Assembly: GCA_002694985.1 (NCBI GenBank)
Contig: NZNS01000006.1
Span: 326,605-390,604, forward strand
Direction of reading: 5' to 3'
DNA length: 64,000 nt
Source: Parvibaculum sp.
GTDB taxonomy: Bacteria; Pseudomonadota; Alphaproteobacteria; Parvibaculales; Parvibaculaceae
Positions 25,443 through 33,791 of this stretch are shown here, piece by piece. The notes under the pieces are model-generated. The model was not told where the DNA came from. It was given only the letters and a program-made list of their open reading frames with translations, and did no database searches. Both the position numbers and the translations under genes were made by a program. The stretch's first letter is position 1, and the number at the start of each line of letters is the position of its first letter.

Positions 25443-26102
25443 TTGGGATTGGCAACATACAGAAAGTCGGTCAGCGAAACGAAACACGCGGCCATACTCG
25501 AAGCGGCCCGTGCAAATTTCCTCCGGGATGGATACAGCCGCGCTGCAATGGCGGAAATCGCCAGGGAAGCGGATGTTTCGACCGCAACTCTCTACAAACA
25601 TTTCGCATCCAAGGAGATGCTCTTCGCGGCAGTGGTTCAGGAGGCCTATACCGGCACCGAAGCCACGATTCTTACGGACACTCCGGGCAAACCGGCTCGC
25701 ACCGTTCTGCACAACATCGCCCTTGTCTATGCTCGTCTGCAATTCGACGAGCAGATGAACGATCTGCTCCGTGTCGTGATTGCCGAAGTGCCGTCCGCGC
25801 CGCATCTCGCCCGCGAAGTCTATGAGAACGGCGTTCTCGAACGCTATCGGCAGCTCCAGGCGGTGCTGGATTCGCTCGTCGCGCGCGGGGAGTTGAAACC
25901 CCACGACACGCAGGTCAGCGCTCTTTATCTCGCAGGCATGGTGAAGGAGTTTGTCGTCTGGCCCTCCCTCTTCACACTCGATTTCAAGCGGTCCGAAGAC
26001 ATGGACAGCAAGCTCGAGGCCTGCATCGACGCCTATCTCGGCATCTACGCGGCCCGGCCGCTCCAACGCGATCGGATACAGGAAAACACACGTGGGACTT
26101 GA
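25443..26102 (+). CDS. TetR/AcrR family regulator, first of a tandem pair
   Basis: 219-residue repressor-type regulator. The N-terminal helix-turn-helix is FLRDGYSRAAMAEIAREADV followed by STATLYKHFASKEMLF. The C-terminal helical ligand domain resembles the AefR group. I chose the TTG at 25443, eleven bases after GGGGAGG, because the product MGLATYRKSVSETK then aligns residue for residue with its downstream paralogue MGLETHRRRVSAQK. The longer frame would start inside the promoter repeats. It overlaps the second TetR gene by 11 bases, so they form one unit. Targets are unknown; the sortase operon lies directly upstream. Confidence 0.85.
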   Translation: MGLATYRKSVSETKHAAILEAARANFLRDGYSRAAMAEIAREADVSTATLYKHFASKEMLFAAVVQEAYTGTEATILTDTPGKPARTVLHNIALVYARLQFDEQMNDLLRVVIAEVPSAPHLAREVYENGVLERYRQLQAVLDSLVARGELKPHDTQVSALYLAGMVKEFVVWPSLFTLDFKRSEDMDSKLEACIDAYLGIYAARPLQRDRIQENTRGT

Positions 26103-26718
26103 GACACATCGCAGAAGGGTCAGTGCCCAGAAACGCAGCTCCATATTGGAGGCCGCGCGCAAGAACTTTCTGACCAACGGTTATAGCGGCGCAGGCATGG
26201 CCGAAATCGCGCGCGATGCGGATGTATCGACGGCGACGCTCTACAAGCATTTTTCGTCGAAGGAAGCGCTCTTCACGGCGGTGGTGAAGGAGTCCGCGCA
26301 AGGCGCGGGCGATTATAGCGGCATCCACGATCCGAAGGATTCCGCGCGCGAAGCCCTCCACAAGCTTTGCCGCGCCTACCTCGCCCAGCAATTCGAGGAA
26401 GACGGGAACGCCCTCATGCGCATCGTCATTGCGGAAGTGCCCGGCGCGCCCGGCCTCGCAAACGAGATGTACGAGATCCTCAGCAACAGGAGGAACGCTT
26501 CCCTCCGCGCGCAGATCGATACGCTCATCGAGCAGGGCAAGCTCCGTCCCCATGACAGCGCCTTCAGCGTCCGCATCTGCACAGGCATGCTGAAGGAAGT
26601 GTTCGTCTGGTCTGCCTTGTTCGATGCCGGCGTGACACTCCCCCCCGACACCGACGAGAAAATCCACGCCATCATCGATGCCTGGCTCAAGCTTTACGGC
26701 CCCTCAACCGCCGCCTGA
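26092..26718 (+). CDS. TetR/AcrR family regulator, second of a tandem pair
   Basis: 208-residue paralogue of the preceding gene, with an almost identical DNA-binding region (FLTNGYSGAGMAEIARDADV, then STATLYKHFSSKEALF) and a more diverged ligand domain. It starts with GTG at 26092 inside the end of the first gene. The pair looks like a tandem duplication that kept its DNA-binding surface while the ligand pocket changed, so the two may share operators or form heterodimers. Its 3' end overlaps the convergent methyltransferase by 25 bases. Confidence 0.88.
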   Translation: MGLETHRRRVSAQKRSSILEAARKNFLTNGYSGAGMAEIARDADVSTATLYKHFSSKEALFTAVVKESAQGAGDYSGIHDPKDSAREALHKLCRAYLAQQFEEDGNALMRIVIAEVPGAPGLANEMYEILSNRRNASLRAQIDTLIEQGKLRPHDSAFSVRICTGMLKEVFVWSALFDAGVTLPPDTDEKIHAIIDAWLKLYGPSTAA

Positions 26719-27506
26719 CGAACGCCCAGAAACGCATAGCGGTTGACGCTGAAAAAGAATTCACCGCGCTCGGCGAGCCGCAGCTGGTCGTCATACCAGG
26801 CCTGCACCTCTTCGCCCGAAAGCCCGTGCCGCTCGCCATTCGCCATCGCATATCCGCGAATGCTCTTCATGATGCCAGCCGCATAGGAAACCGGCTGCCA
26901 TTGCGGCGAAAGCATCGGCACGATCTCGACGCGCAGCATCCCGAACCCGGCCTTGCGCATCCCCGCGCCAAGCGTTGCCGGAAGGTGCGGATCGGCAAGA
27001 TGATCGTCCCAGCACAGAAGCACCCGGTCCATGCGCGCCTGATCCGATGAATGCCAGACGACGCTGCGCCAGTCCGTGTCGAGAATGAGCGCCCGCCCGC
27101 CCGGCTTCACCACGCGATGAAGCTCCTTCAGCGCCTTGCCCATATCCGCGACATATTCATGCACCTGCGTCGAGACCGCGATGTCGAAACTTTCGTCGGG
27201 AAAGCGCAGCTCTGTCGCATCCCCCTGAATGCACTCCGCCTGCGGCAGCGCCGCCAGCCGCGTGCGCGCCACCTTCAGCATCGCCGCCGACGCATCGAGG
27301 CCCGCCAGCCGTCCGCCCTCGCCCACCATGCGCGCCATGTCGTAAGCGAGCAGCCCCGGCCCGACGCCGATATCGAGCACATGCTCCCCCGGTGCGGGCG
27401 CCAGCATTTCGATCACCTTCGCGCGTTGTCCCACCACGTCGGGTGTCAGATACATTGCCTCCATCGCTCGGGCGGCATTGTCGTCAAAATCCAGCATCTG
27501 GCTCAT
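26694..27506 (-). CDS. Class I SAM-dependent methyltransferase
   Basis: 270-residue methyltransferase with the Rossmann core: motif [17 protein letters not shown], then an acidic LAGLDAS, CIQGDATELRFPDESFD, and the post-motif VVKPGGRALILDTDW. It resembles UbiE/arsenite-type small-molecule methyltransferases with an extra C-terminal helical part. The substrate is unknown. Its start overlaps the stop of the upstream membrane-protein gene as ATGA, indicating co-translation, and its 3' end overlaps the second TetR gene. Confidence 0.88.
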   Translation of the reverse strand: MSQMLDFDDNAARAMEAMYLTPDVVGQRAKVIEMLAPAPGEHVLDIGVGPGLLAYDMARMVGEGGRLAGLDASAAMLKVARTRLAALPQAECIQGDATELRFPDESFDIAVSTQVHEYVADMGKALKELHRVVKPGGRALILDTDWRSVVWHSSDQARMDRVLLCWDDHLADPHLPATLGAGMRKAGFGMLRVEIVPMLSPQWQPVSYAAGIMKSIRGYAMANGERHGLSGEEVQAWYDDQLRLAERGEFFFSVNRYAFLGVRQAAVEGP

Positions 27507-27982
27507 GAGGCATCTCTTTTTCTGTTGGTTTCGTTGATCGCGGCCGCAAGCGCTTCGGGCTTGGCGAGATCGGCGATGAGATGGCGCGTACCGCTCCGTT
27601 CGATCAGCGCCAGCGCCCCGCCGCCGAACCGGCGCTGCGCAAAGGAGCGCCGCACTTGCGCGAGAGCAAGCTCCCTCACATCGAGCCGCAGCCTGCGACG
27701 GAACGGAAAGCCCTGCTCGACCCGCAATTCACCTCCCGCCACCTCCGCCCGGAGCACCCGTGCCCGCAGCAGCGCATGACCGAGAAGCAGTGGAACCACG
27801 ACGGATTCGACCGCCAGCGCGATGCCCCCGATGGCGAGCAGCGGCGGCTCTTGCCACTCCGCCCAGAAATAGACAATGGCCCAGGTCACCATCACGACCA
27901 TCGTCGGCAGATAGATCGTCCAGTGCGCGCCGGAAGAAACGGGGCTCTCCGGCACTGGCGGAATCACGTCGGTTTCGCTCAT
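27503..27982 (-). CDS. Small membrane protein with a bacterial PH-like domain
   Basis: 159-residue protein. Two membrane helices lie close together (about 20-40 and 48-68). A soluble part follows whose pattern (LRVEQGFPFRRRLRLDVREL, then GGGALALIERSG) fits the bacterial pleckstrin-homology/DUF304 fold. The Met at 27982 is preferred over an upstream Met because it gives a compact cytoplasmic N-terminus; no strong ribosome site distinguishes them. It is translationally coupled to the methyltransferase. Function unknown. Confidence 0.75.
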   Translation of the reverse strand: MSETDVIPPVPESPVSSGAHWTIYLPTMVVMVTWAIVYFWAEWQEPPLLAIGGIALAVESVVVPLLLGHALLRARVLRAEVAGGELRVEQGFPFRRRLRLDVRELALAQVRRSFAQRRFGGGALALIERSGTRHLIADLAKPEALAAAINETNRKRDAS

Positions 27983-28099
27983 GGGGCAGAGAATTGCAGA
28001 TGCCACACGCTATGGAAAGCCACGAGAGCACAGGCCTTGCCGCTGCCCGAAACCGCGCTAACTCCCTTTTTCAAAGCGAAACGAACGAAAGGCAGGAAC

Positions 28100-28354
28100 A
28101 TGGCAGGCCCGGAAAAGCAGACCGACGATGCCCGGCAAGGCGTAACCGGAACGGGCACGCGCTATGTGCTCCTCATCTCTTTCGCGGCGGCCCTGATCCT
28201 GCTCTTGGCCATTGCCTGGGTTTTTTTCGGCCCGTCCACGCTCGATACGGAGACAGGCCGCGCGGATGGCGATGGCAACCCGCCCTACACCGCCTCCGAG
28301 AACCCCTCGGAAGGCTGGAACGAGGCCCCCCCGGCCGCCGCCGAAACCCCCTGA
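28100..28354 (+). CDS. Small single-pass membrane protein
   Basis: 84 residues. A short polar N-terminus is followed by one membrane helix (about 22-43, YVLLISFAAALILLLAIAWV) and a Pro/Glu/Asn-rich tail that would lie in the periplasm. AGGA lies a few bases before the ATG at 28100. I do not recognise a family. It is divergent from the PH-like gene, and uvrB follows in the same direction after 113 bases. Confidence 0.65.
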   Translation: MAGPEKQTDDARQGVTGTGTRYVLLISFAAALILLLAIAWVFFGPSTLDTETGRADGDGNPPYTASENPSEGWNEAPPAAAETP

Positions 28355-28467
28355 GCCAGCCGCGCGCGCCCGGTCCAATATCGCACCCGCTCCGGATCGG
28401 GCACAAAACTGTCAGCAGCGCCCGTCCGCCCCTTTGATCCCCGGCGGAGTCGCGCCATATTGTTCAT

Positions 28468-30792
28468 ATGGCACACAATAACGGCCCCAAAAGCTTTGGG
28501 CGCGGCTCGGAACGGCCGCTGCCCCGGAAACCTTCCGGTCTGTCGGAAGCACCCGGCGCGAATTTCGTGCCGGAAGGCGGCCTCGCGCCCGATCGCGACA
28601 CATGGGCGGGCGCGCTTACCGGCGACCCCGCCAACTGGCCGCTTTTTGCGCCCCATCGTCCCGAACGGCCCGAGAAATCCGAAGGCGGCCGCCCTTTCAA
28701 GCTCGTCTCCGAATATCAGCCGGCGGGCGACCAGCCCACCGCCATCGCCGAACTCGTCAAGGGCATCGAAGAAGGCGACCGCGATCAGGTGTTGCTCGGC
28801 GTCACGGGCTCCGGCAAGACCTACACAATGGCGCAGGTGATCGAGCGCACCCAGCGCCCGGCCCTCATCCTCGCGCCCAACAAGACGCTCGCCGCCCAGC
28901 TCTATGGCGAGTTCAAGAGCTTCTTCCCGGAAAATGCGGTCGAGTATTTCGTTTCCTATTACGACTACTACCAGCCGGAGGCCTATGTGCCCCGGACCGA
29001 CACCTATATCGAGAAGGAAAGCTCGATCAACGAGCAGATCGACCGCATGCGCCACGCCGCCACACGCGCGCTGCTGGAGCGCGACGACGTCATCATCGTC
29101 GCCTCGGTTTCCTGCATCTACGGTATCGGCTCGGTCGAAACCTATTCGGCCATGACCTTCGGCGTGAAGCTCGGCGAGCGGCTCGACCGCAAGCAGCTCA
29201 TCGCCGATCTCGTCGCCCTTCAATACAAGCGCAACGATCAGGCCTTTGGCCGCGGCACCTTCCGCGTGCGCGGCGATACGGTCGAGGTCTTCCCCGCGCA
29301 TTACGAGGACCGCGCCTGGCGCATCTCCCTCTTCGGCGACGAGGTCGAGGAAATCGCCGAGTTCGATCCGCTGACCGGCCACAAGACCGACACCTTCAAG
29401 GAAGTGAAGCTCTACGCGAACTCGCATTACGTCACGCCGCGCCCGACGCTCAATCAGGCGATCGAGGAGATAAAGCACGACCTCCAGGTCCGCCTTCAGG
29501 AACTGAAGGGCATGGGCAAGCTGCTGGAAGCGCAGCGTCTCGAACAGCGCACCCAGTTCGACATCGAGATGATGGAGGCGACGGGAAGCTGCGCGGGCAT
29601 CGAGAACTATTCACGCTACCTCACGGGCCGCAAGCCCGGCGAGCCGCCGCCCACCCTCTTTGAATATCTCCCCGACAATGCGATCGTCTTCGCCGATGAA
29701 AGCCATGTCACCGTGCCCCAGATCGGCGGCATGTTCCGGGGCGACTACAAGCGCAAATCGACGCTCGCGGAATTCGGCTTCCGCCTGCCCTCCTGCGTGG
29801 ACAACCGGCCGATGCGCTTCGAGGAGTGGAACGCGATGCGGCCGCAATCCGTCTTCGTTTCCGCGACGCCCGGCCCCTGGGAAATGGAGCAGACCGGCGG
29901 CGTCTTCACCGAACAGGTCATCCGCCCGACCGGCCTCATCGACCCGCCGACCATCATCCGCCCCGTCGCCACGCAGGTGGACGACCTCATTGCCGAGTGC
30001 CACGAGGTCGCGGCCAAGGGCCAGCGCGTGCTCGTCACCACGCTGACCAAGCGCATGGCCGAAGACCTCACCGAATACATGCATGAACAGGGCATCCGCG
30101 TGCGCTACATGCATTCCGACATCGACACGCTGGAGCGCATCGAGATCCTTCGCGATCTGCGCCTCGGCGCCTTCGATGTGCTGATCGGCATCAACCTGCT
30201 GCGCGAAGGTCTCGACATTCCCGAATGCGCCCTCGTCGCCATCCTCGATGCCGACAAGGAAGGCTTCCTGCGTTCCGAAACCTCATTGATCCAGACCATC
30301 GGCCGCGCCGCGCGAAACGTCGACGGCCGCGTCATCCTCTATGCCGACAACATTACCGGCTCGATGGAACGCGCCATCGCGGAAACGAACCGCCGCCGCG
30401 AAAAACAGAAAGCCTATAACGAGGAACACGGCATCACGCCGGAGAGCATCCGCCGCAATATCGGCGACATTCTCGAAAGCGTCTATGAGCGCGATCACGT
30501 CCGCGTCGATACGGGCGAGGCCGACGAGAGCTTCATCGGCCATAACCTCCGCGCCCATATCGCCGACCTCGAACACAAGATGAAGGAAGCCGCCGCCGAT
30601 CTCGAATTTGAAACCGCCGCGCGCCTGCGCGACGAAATCAAGCGGCTCGAAGCAACCGAACTCGCCATTGCCGACGACCCGATGGCCCGCCAGTCCGCCG
30701 TGGAGCAAAGCGTCGCAAGAACGGCCAAGCCCAAGGGCCGCTCGACCTCAGGCAAGCCGGGAACGCGAGCGCGAAAATACAAGAAGCGTTAG
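28468..30792 (+). CDS. uvrB: Excinuclease ABC subunit B
   Basis: 774-residue damage-recognition helicase of nucleotide excision repair, which loads UvrC onto the lesion. Walker A is GVTGSGKT in the DEAD-like first domain. The damage-binding beta-hairpin region has [13 protein letters not shown]. The DEAD-box-type motif is [10 protein letters not shown], helicase motif VI is QTIGRAARN, and a C-terminal UVR domain ([18 protein letters not shown]) binds UvrC. About 90 residues of low-complexity sequence precede the conserved core at [15 protein letters not shown], which is longer than in E. coli. I saw no LexA site (GTTC-N7-GTTC) upstream. Confidence 0.97.
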   Translation: MAHNNGPKSFGRGSERPLPRKPSGLSEAPGANFVPEGGLAPDRDTWAGALTGDPANWPLFAPHRPERPEKSEGGRPFKLVSEYQPAGDQPTAIAELVKGIEEGDRDQVLLGVTGSGKTYTMAQVIERTQRPALILAPNKTLAAQLYGEFKSFFPENAVEYFVSYYDYYQPEAYVPRTDTYIEKESSINEQIDRMRHAATRALLERDDVIIVASVSCIYGIGSVETYSAMTFGVKLGERLDRKQLIADLVALQYKRNDQAFGRGTFRVRGDTVEVFPAHYEDRAWRISLFGDEVEEIAEFDPLTGHKTDTFKEVKLYANSHYVTPRPTLNQAIEEIKHDLQVRLQELKGMGKLLEAQRLEQRTQFDIEMMEATGSCAGIENYSRYLTGRKPGEPPPTLFEYLPDNAIVFADESHVTVPQIGGMFRGDYKRKSTLAEFGFRLPSCVDNRPMRFEEWNAMRPQSVFVSATPGPWEMEQTGGVFTEQVIRPTGLIDPPTIIRPVATQVDDLIAECHEVAAKGQRVLVTTLTKRMAEDLTEYMHEQGIRVRYMHSDIDTLERIEILRDLRLGAFDVLIGINLLREGLDIPECALVAILDADKEGFLRSETSLIQTIGRAARNVDGRVILYADNITGSMERAIAETNRRREKQKAYNEEHGITPESIRRNIGDILESVYERDHVRVDTGEADESFIGHNLRAHIADLEHKMKEAAADLEFETAARLRDEIKRLEATELAIADDPMARQSAVEQSVARTAKPKGRSTSGKPGTRARKYKKR

Positions 30793-30819
30793 AGACTAGC
30801 TATTCTTTTGGAGGCGATC

Positions 30820-31071
30820 ATGAGCAAATACGATCCGTTGCGTCATCACCTCAATCGGCTGAAGGTCAAACGCTGGCGCGCCAGCTTTGACGACGTTGAA
30901 AGAATTCTCGGAACCCGCTTACCGGCGAGCGCCTATAAGTATCCTGCGTGGTGGGCGAACGAGAAAACGCCAACGTCTCACGTTCAAAAGCTCGCATGGA
31001 CGCCTATTGGCTGGCGAACGGAAGAGCTTGACCTCGCAGGCAAACAAGTAACGTTTGCGAAGCACCGATAG
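30820..31071 (+). CDS. Small DUF7662-like protein
   Basis: 83 residues, MSKYDPLRHHLNRLKVKRWR onward. The conserved pattern is FDDVERILGTRLPASAYKYPAWWANEKT, then HVQKLAWTPIGWRTEELDL, which I associate with the DUF7662 family of small proteins found scattered in accessory regions. TTGGAGG (30808-30814) gives a strong ribosome site for the ATG at 30820. Base composition is lower in GC than uvrB. It lies beside a palindromic repeat, so acquisition by transfer is plausible. Function unknown. Confidence 0.7.
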   Translation: MSKYDPLRHHLNRLKVKRWRASFDDVERILGTRLPASAYKYPAWWANEKTPTSHVQKLAWTPIGWRTEELDLAGKQVTFAKHR

Positions 31072-31098
31072 TCGCCATTCTCGATCTTCAACTGTTTC

Positions 31099-31188
31099 GT
31101 CATGGCCCGACTTGTCCGGGCCATCCACGTCTTTGCGGGACCTGAGGAAAGAAAGACGTGGATGGCCCGCATAAAGCGGGTCATAACG
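31099..31188. repeat. Palindromic repetitive element
   Basis: Two arms, each itself a hairpin, in inverted orientation: CATGGCCCG...CGGGCCATCCACGTCTTT (31101-31134) and GAAAGACGTGGATGGCCCGC...GCGGGTCAT (31151-31184). Elements built on GGCC...GGCCATCCACG are, to my memory, dispersed in many Hyphomicrobiales genomes and behave like REP/MITE sequences. It lies in the gap after the DUF7662-like gene and could also end transcripts. Confidence 0.7.
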
Positions 31189-31226
31189 TTGATGGTTATC
31201 TTAGGGGAAGATGAAGCATCTCCCCC

Positions 31227-31634
31227 TCACACCCCCATCAGATATTCCACCACATCCTTCGCATCGAACACCAGCGACACGATCATCGTCGCGAGCGCGA
31301 GCACGAACCAGACGCCGAATACGCTCTTCTTCTCCACCACCGGCCAGCGCCGGATGTAATAGATGACGACCGGCGTCCAGAACACGAGATGCGTCACGCC
31401 CCAGAGCTTGTTCCAGCCCACCGCCATGCCGAGCGCCATGGTCGAAACGAGCGCCGCCACCATCGCCAGCAGCAGCCAGCGCGCTTCCGCCCGCACGAAG
31501 GAAAAGACGAGCGCGCCGAGCCCCAGCACCAGCATCAGCCACATCATCCAGTACTGCACCCACATCGGCAGCGCCGCGACATAGGCATCCTGCGAGGCCT
31601 GTGCGGCCTGCAACGCTTCCATGAATCCGTCCAT
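31227..31634 (-). CDS. Four-helix membrane protein of unknown function
   Basis: 135-residue protein with four predicted membrane helices (about 26-46, 52-72, 77-94, 106-126) and a short polar N-terminus. GGAGG lies six bases before the ATG at 31634, which is preferred to the upstream starts. Seen motifs are MWVQYWMMWLMLVLGLG and WTPVVIYYIRRWPVVEKKS. I do not recognise a named family. It is divergent from the SDR-like gene. Confidence 0.75.
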   Translation of the reverse strand: MDGFMEALQAAQASQDAYVAALPMWVQYWMMWLMLVLGLGALVFSFVRAEARWLLLAMVAALVSTMALGMAVGWNKLWGVTHLVFWTPVVIYYIRRWPVVEKKSVFGVWFVLALATMIVSLVFDAKDVVEYLMGV

Positions 31635-31835
31635 CTGTCCCTCCGCTGAATTTCCTTGCGGGCACAAACTGACGAACACCCCTCCCCGCCACAACTCACA
31701 TTTGCGTCAGCGAAATGTCCCTCCCGCGCGGAAATCGGCGAAAATCCCTCGCAAACCCCGGGCTTTCGCTATGTTCCGCGTCCGTACTACACTCGGGAAA
31801 ACAGCCCACGGACCTGCCACTGACAAAGGAAAAAC

Positions 31836-32393
31836 ATGACGGGTACGGCGCTTCTTCTCGGCACCACGGGTATGCTCTCCGCCGCCGCGCGCCATGCCGC
31901 CGGATTGGCGGAAAAATCCGTCATCGTCTCGCGCAATGCGGGCAGCTTCTCTTTCGGCGACGAAGTGCTCGACGCGAAATGCATCGCTCTCCCCATCTCC
32001 TACGAGGACGAGCCCGCGCTTCTCGCCGCGCTTGAGGAACACGCGCCCTTCGATCTCGCACTCACATGGATACGTCCCCGTGCGGAGCTTCTGCGCGCCG
32101 CGCTCGATGCGCTGGTCGCGCCGGGCGGCACGCTCATCGAGGTGATGGGCAGCCGCTCGATCCTTGCGGGAAAAAACGGCGAGCCCTCCATCGCCTCCAT
32201 CCGCGCCGAGGCACTCGCCCACCAGCCGGATATTTCATATGCGCAGGTCGTGCTCGGCTTCGTGCACGAGAACGGTGCCTCGCGCTGGCTCAATCATGAA
32301 GAGATTTCCGCCGCCGCCATCGCCCAGATGGAAATGCCGCTGCCGCGCCGCATCGCAGGCACGCTGGAGCCCTGGGACGCGCGGCCTCAATAA
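31836..32393 (+). CDS. Short-chain dehydrogenase-like Rossmann protein
   Basis: 185 residues with an N-terminal nucleotide-binding turn (ALLLGTTGMLSAAARHAA), alternating beta/alpha units and PGGTLIEVMGSRS in the middle. It lacks a clear Tyr-x-x-x-Lys active site, so it may be a non-catalytic or atypical member. It resembles small Rossmann-fold proteins annotated as short-chain dehydrogenases in alphaproteobacteria. It converges with the CelD-like gene with seven bases between. Substrate unknown. Confidence 0.75.
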   Translation: MTGTALLLGTTGMLSAAARHAAGLAEKSVIVSRNAGSFSFGDEVLDAKCIALPISYEDEPALLAALEEHAPFDLALTWIRPRAELLRAALDALVAPGGTLIEVMGSRSILAGKNGEPSIASIRAEALAHQPDISYAQVVLGFVHENGASRWLNHEEISAAAIAQMEMPLPRRIAGTLEPWDARPQ

Positions 32394-32400
32394 GCAAGGC

Positions 32401-33651
32401 TCAGGCAAACTTCGCCCTTACCTTCTGCACCAGCCCCATGAGGCGCGGATCGTTCTTGATCCGCCGCTTCGCCGCCAGCCCCGCGCGGATTGCGAGCGCT
32501 GCGCCATGTCCCGCAAGGCTCGCCCCCGAGATCATGTTGCGCATTTCCATCGGCGTGTCGCAGAAGCTTTCCTTGTAGGCCGCATAACCCACCGAAAGAT
32601 CGTAGGTCGCGACGCCGCGGTCGATGCTCGATTGCAAGAGCTTCAGCAGGTGCAGCCGCCCCGGCGAGAGCTTCGGCAGCAATTCATGGTCATAGGTATG
32701 CACCATCAGCGTGTTGCGGCCATGCCAGACATGGGAAACGCTGCCCGACAGGAATTGGCCGTCGAGCCTGAGCTCCGCCGCTTCGATCAGGCACCGCTCG
32801 TCCGGCAGCGCGGCAAGGTCGTGCCAGGCCGCGAGATAATCCTCTTCCTCGAAGATCGACGAGATGCCCTGCGCTGAAAGCTGCGCCGCCTTGCGCGCGA
32901 GAATGCTCTGCGTCATCGCCACGCGCTCTTCCACCGTCTCCGCGATGCGGAACGACACTTCGCCCGCCGCGTCGAGCTTGCGGAATTTCGAGCGGTCGAT
33001 GCGCCGCGTCTCCGCCCGGTAGCGCTGCGAGAATTCCTCGAATGTCGGTGGCAGGTCGAAGACATAGGCCGCGTCCGGCGCGGGCGATGTCGAAAGCCCG
33101 GCAAACGGATTGTCGAGCGGCGCGCCCGGTGGGCCGAGCGATACCGGCTGGCTGTCCAGCATCACGAGGTCATGGCGCGGCAGCGCCCGGCGGATCTGCT
33201 GCCACAGCGTCGCAAAGCCGTCCCCGGATGCATCGTCGAGCCGCGCTTCATAATCATGCGCGAGAAGCGGCCCCTTGTAGTCGGCGAGCCGCCCGCCCAG
33301 CCAGACGAGACGGCGAAGGCCGAAGCGGCGCTCGATGCCGAGCGGCGCCAGCATCAGCGGCGCCCCCTGCCGCGCCACCACGGCGATGGCGGGCTCAATG
33401 CCCAACCTCTCGCCCACATGTCTGTGCCAGGTGGAAAGCCAGTCGAATGTCTGGAAGGCCGTGCCCACCGCGCGCGTCTCGAAATCACGCCACGCAGACT
33501 CCGCCGCCTCGAAACTCTCATAAAGCGTGACCCCCGCCGCCTGGGCAAGGCGAGCGTCATACCCCGCGCGGGATCGGGCCGTCGCCCCTCGAGGCCGCGC
33601 CCGCAAAAAACGGGACGGGGTTTCCAGGGTCTTTTCGCTCGAAACACTCAT
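32401..33651 (-). CDS. GNAT-family acyltransferase, CelD/BioF2-like
   Basis: 416-residue protein with the double-GNAT layout of CelD-like (cellulose biosynthesis) and FemAB-related acyltransferases. Seen are the N-terminal ESAWRDFETRAVGTAFQTFDW, the middle FSQRYRAETRRIDRSKFRKL, and the second acetyl-CoA fold ending in DLSVGYAAYKESF. It probably moves an acyl group to an envelope polysaccharide or lipid. No polysaccharide genes are adjacent, so the substrate is open. The first 30 residues are poorly conserved in appearance. Confidence 0.82.
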   Translation of the reverse strand: MSVSSEKTLETPSRFLRARPRGATARSRAGYDARLAQAAGVTLYESFEAAESAWRDFETRAVGTAFQTFDWLSTWHRHVGERLGIEPAIAVVARQGAPLMLAPLGIERRFGLRRLVWLGGRLADYKGPLLAHDYEARLDDASGDGFATLWQQIRRALPRHDLVMLDSQPVSLGPPGAPLDNPFAGLSTSPAPDAAYVFDLPPTFEEFSQRYRAETRRIDRSKFRKLDAAGEVSFRIAETVEERVAMTQSILARKAAQLSAQGISSIFEEEDYLAAWHDLAALPDERCLIEAAELRLDGQFLSGSVSHVWHGRNTLMVHTYDHELLPKLSPGRLHLLKLLQSSIDRGVATYDLSVGYAAYKESFCDTPMEMRNMISGASLAGHGAALAIRAGLAAKRRIKNDPRLMGLVQKVRAKFA

Positions 33652-33791
33652 CGTTCGCTCCTGAGACAGTCCCGGTTGTGACGGGCACCATCTGTCCTGC
33701 TTCGGGACATCCCGATATGTTCAGGAACAAACCACGCAAGCTTCCGGCCAGAAAAACCGTCAATTCACACAGCTTCCGGAGGCCGTCGGCT

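Noticed and set aside
28355..28467. LexA control of uvrB (and of uvrC at 38102-38474)
   Set aside because: No GTTC-N7-GTTC or its complement was found upstream of either gene.
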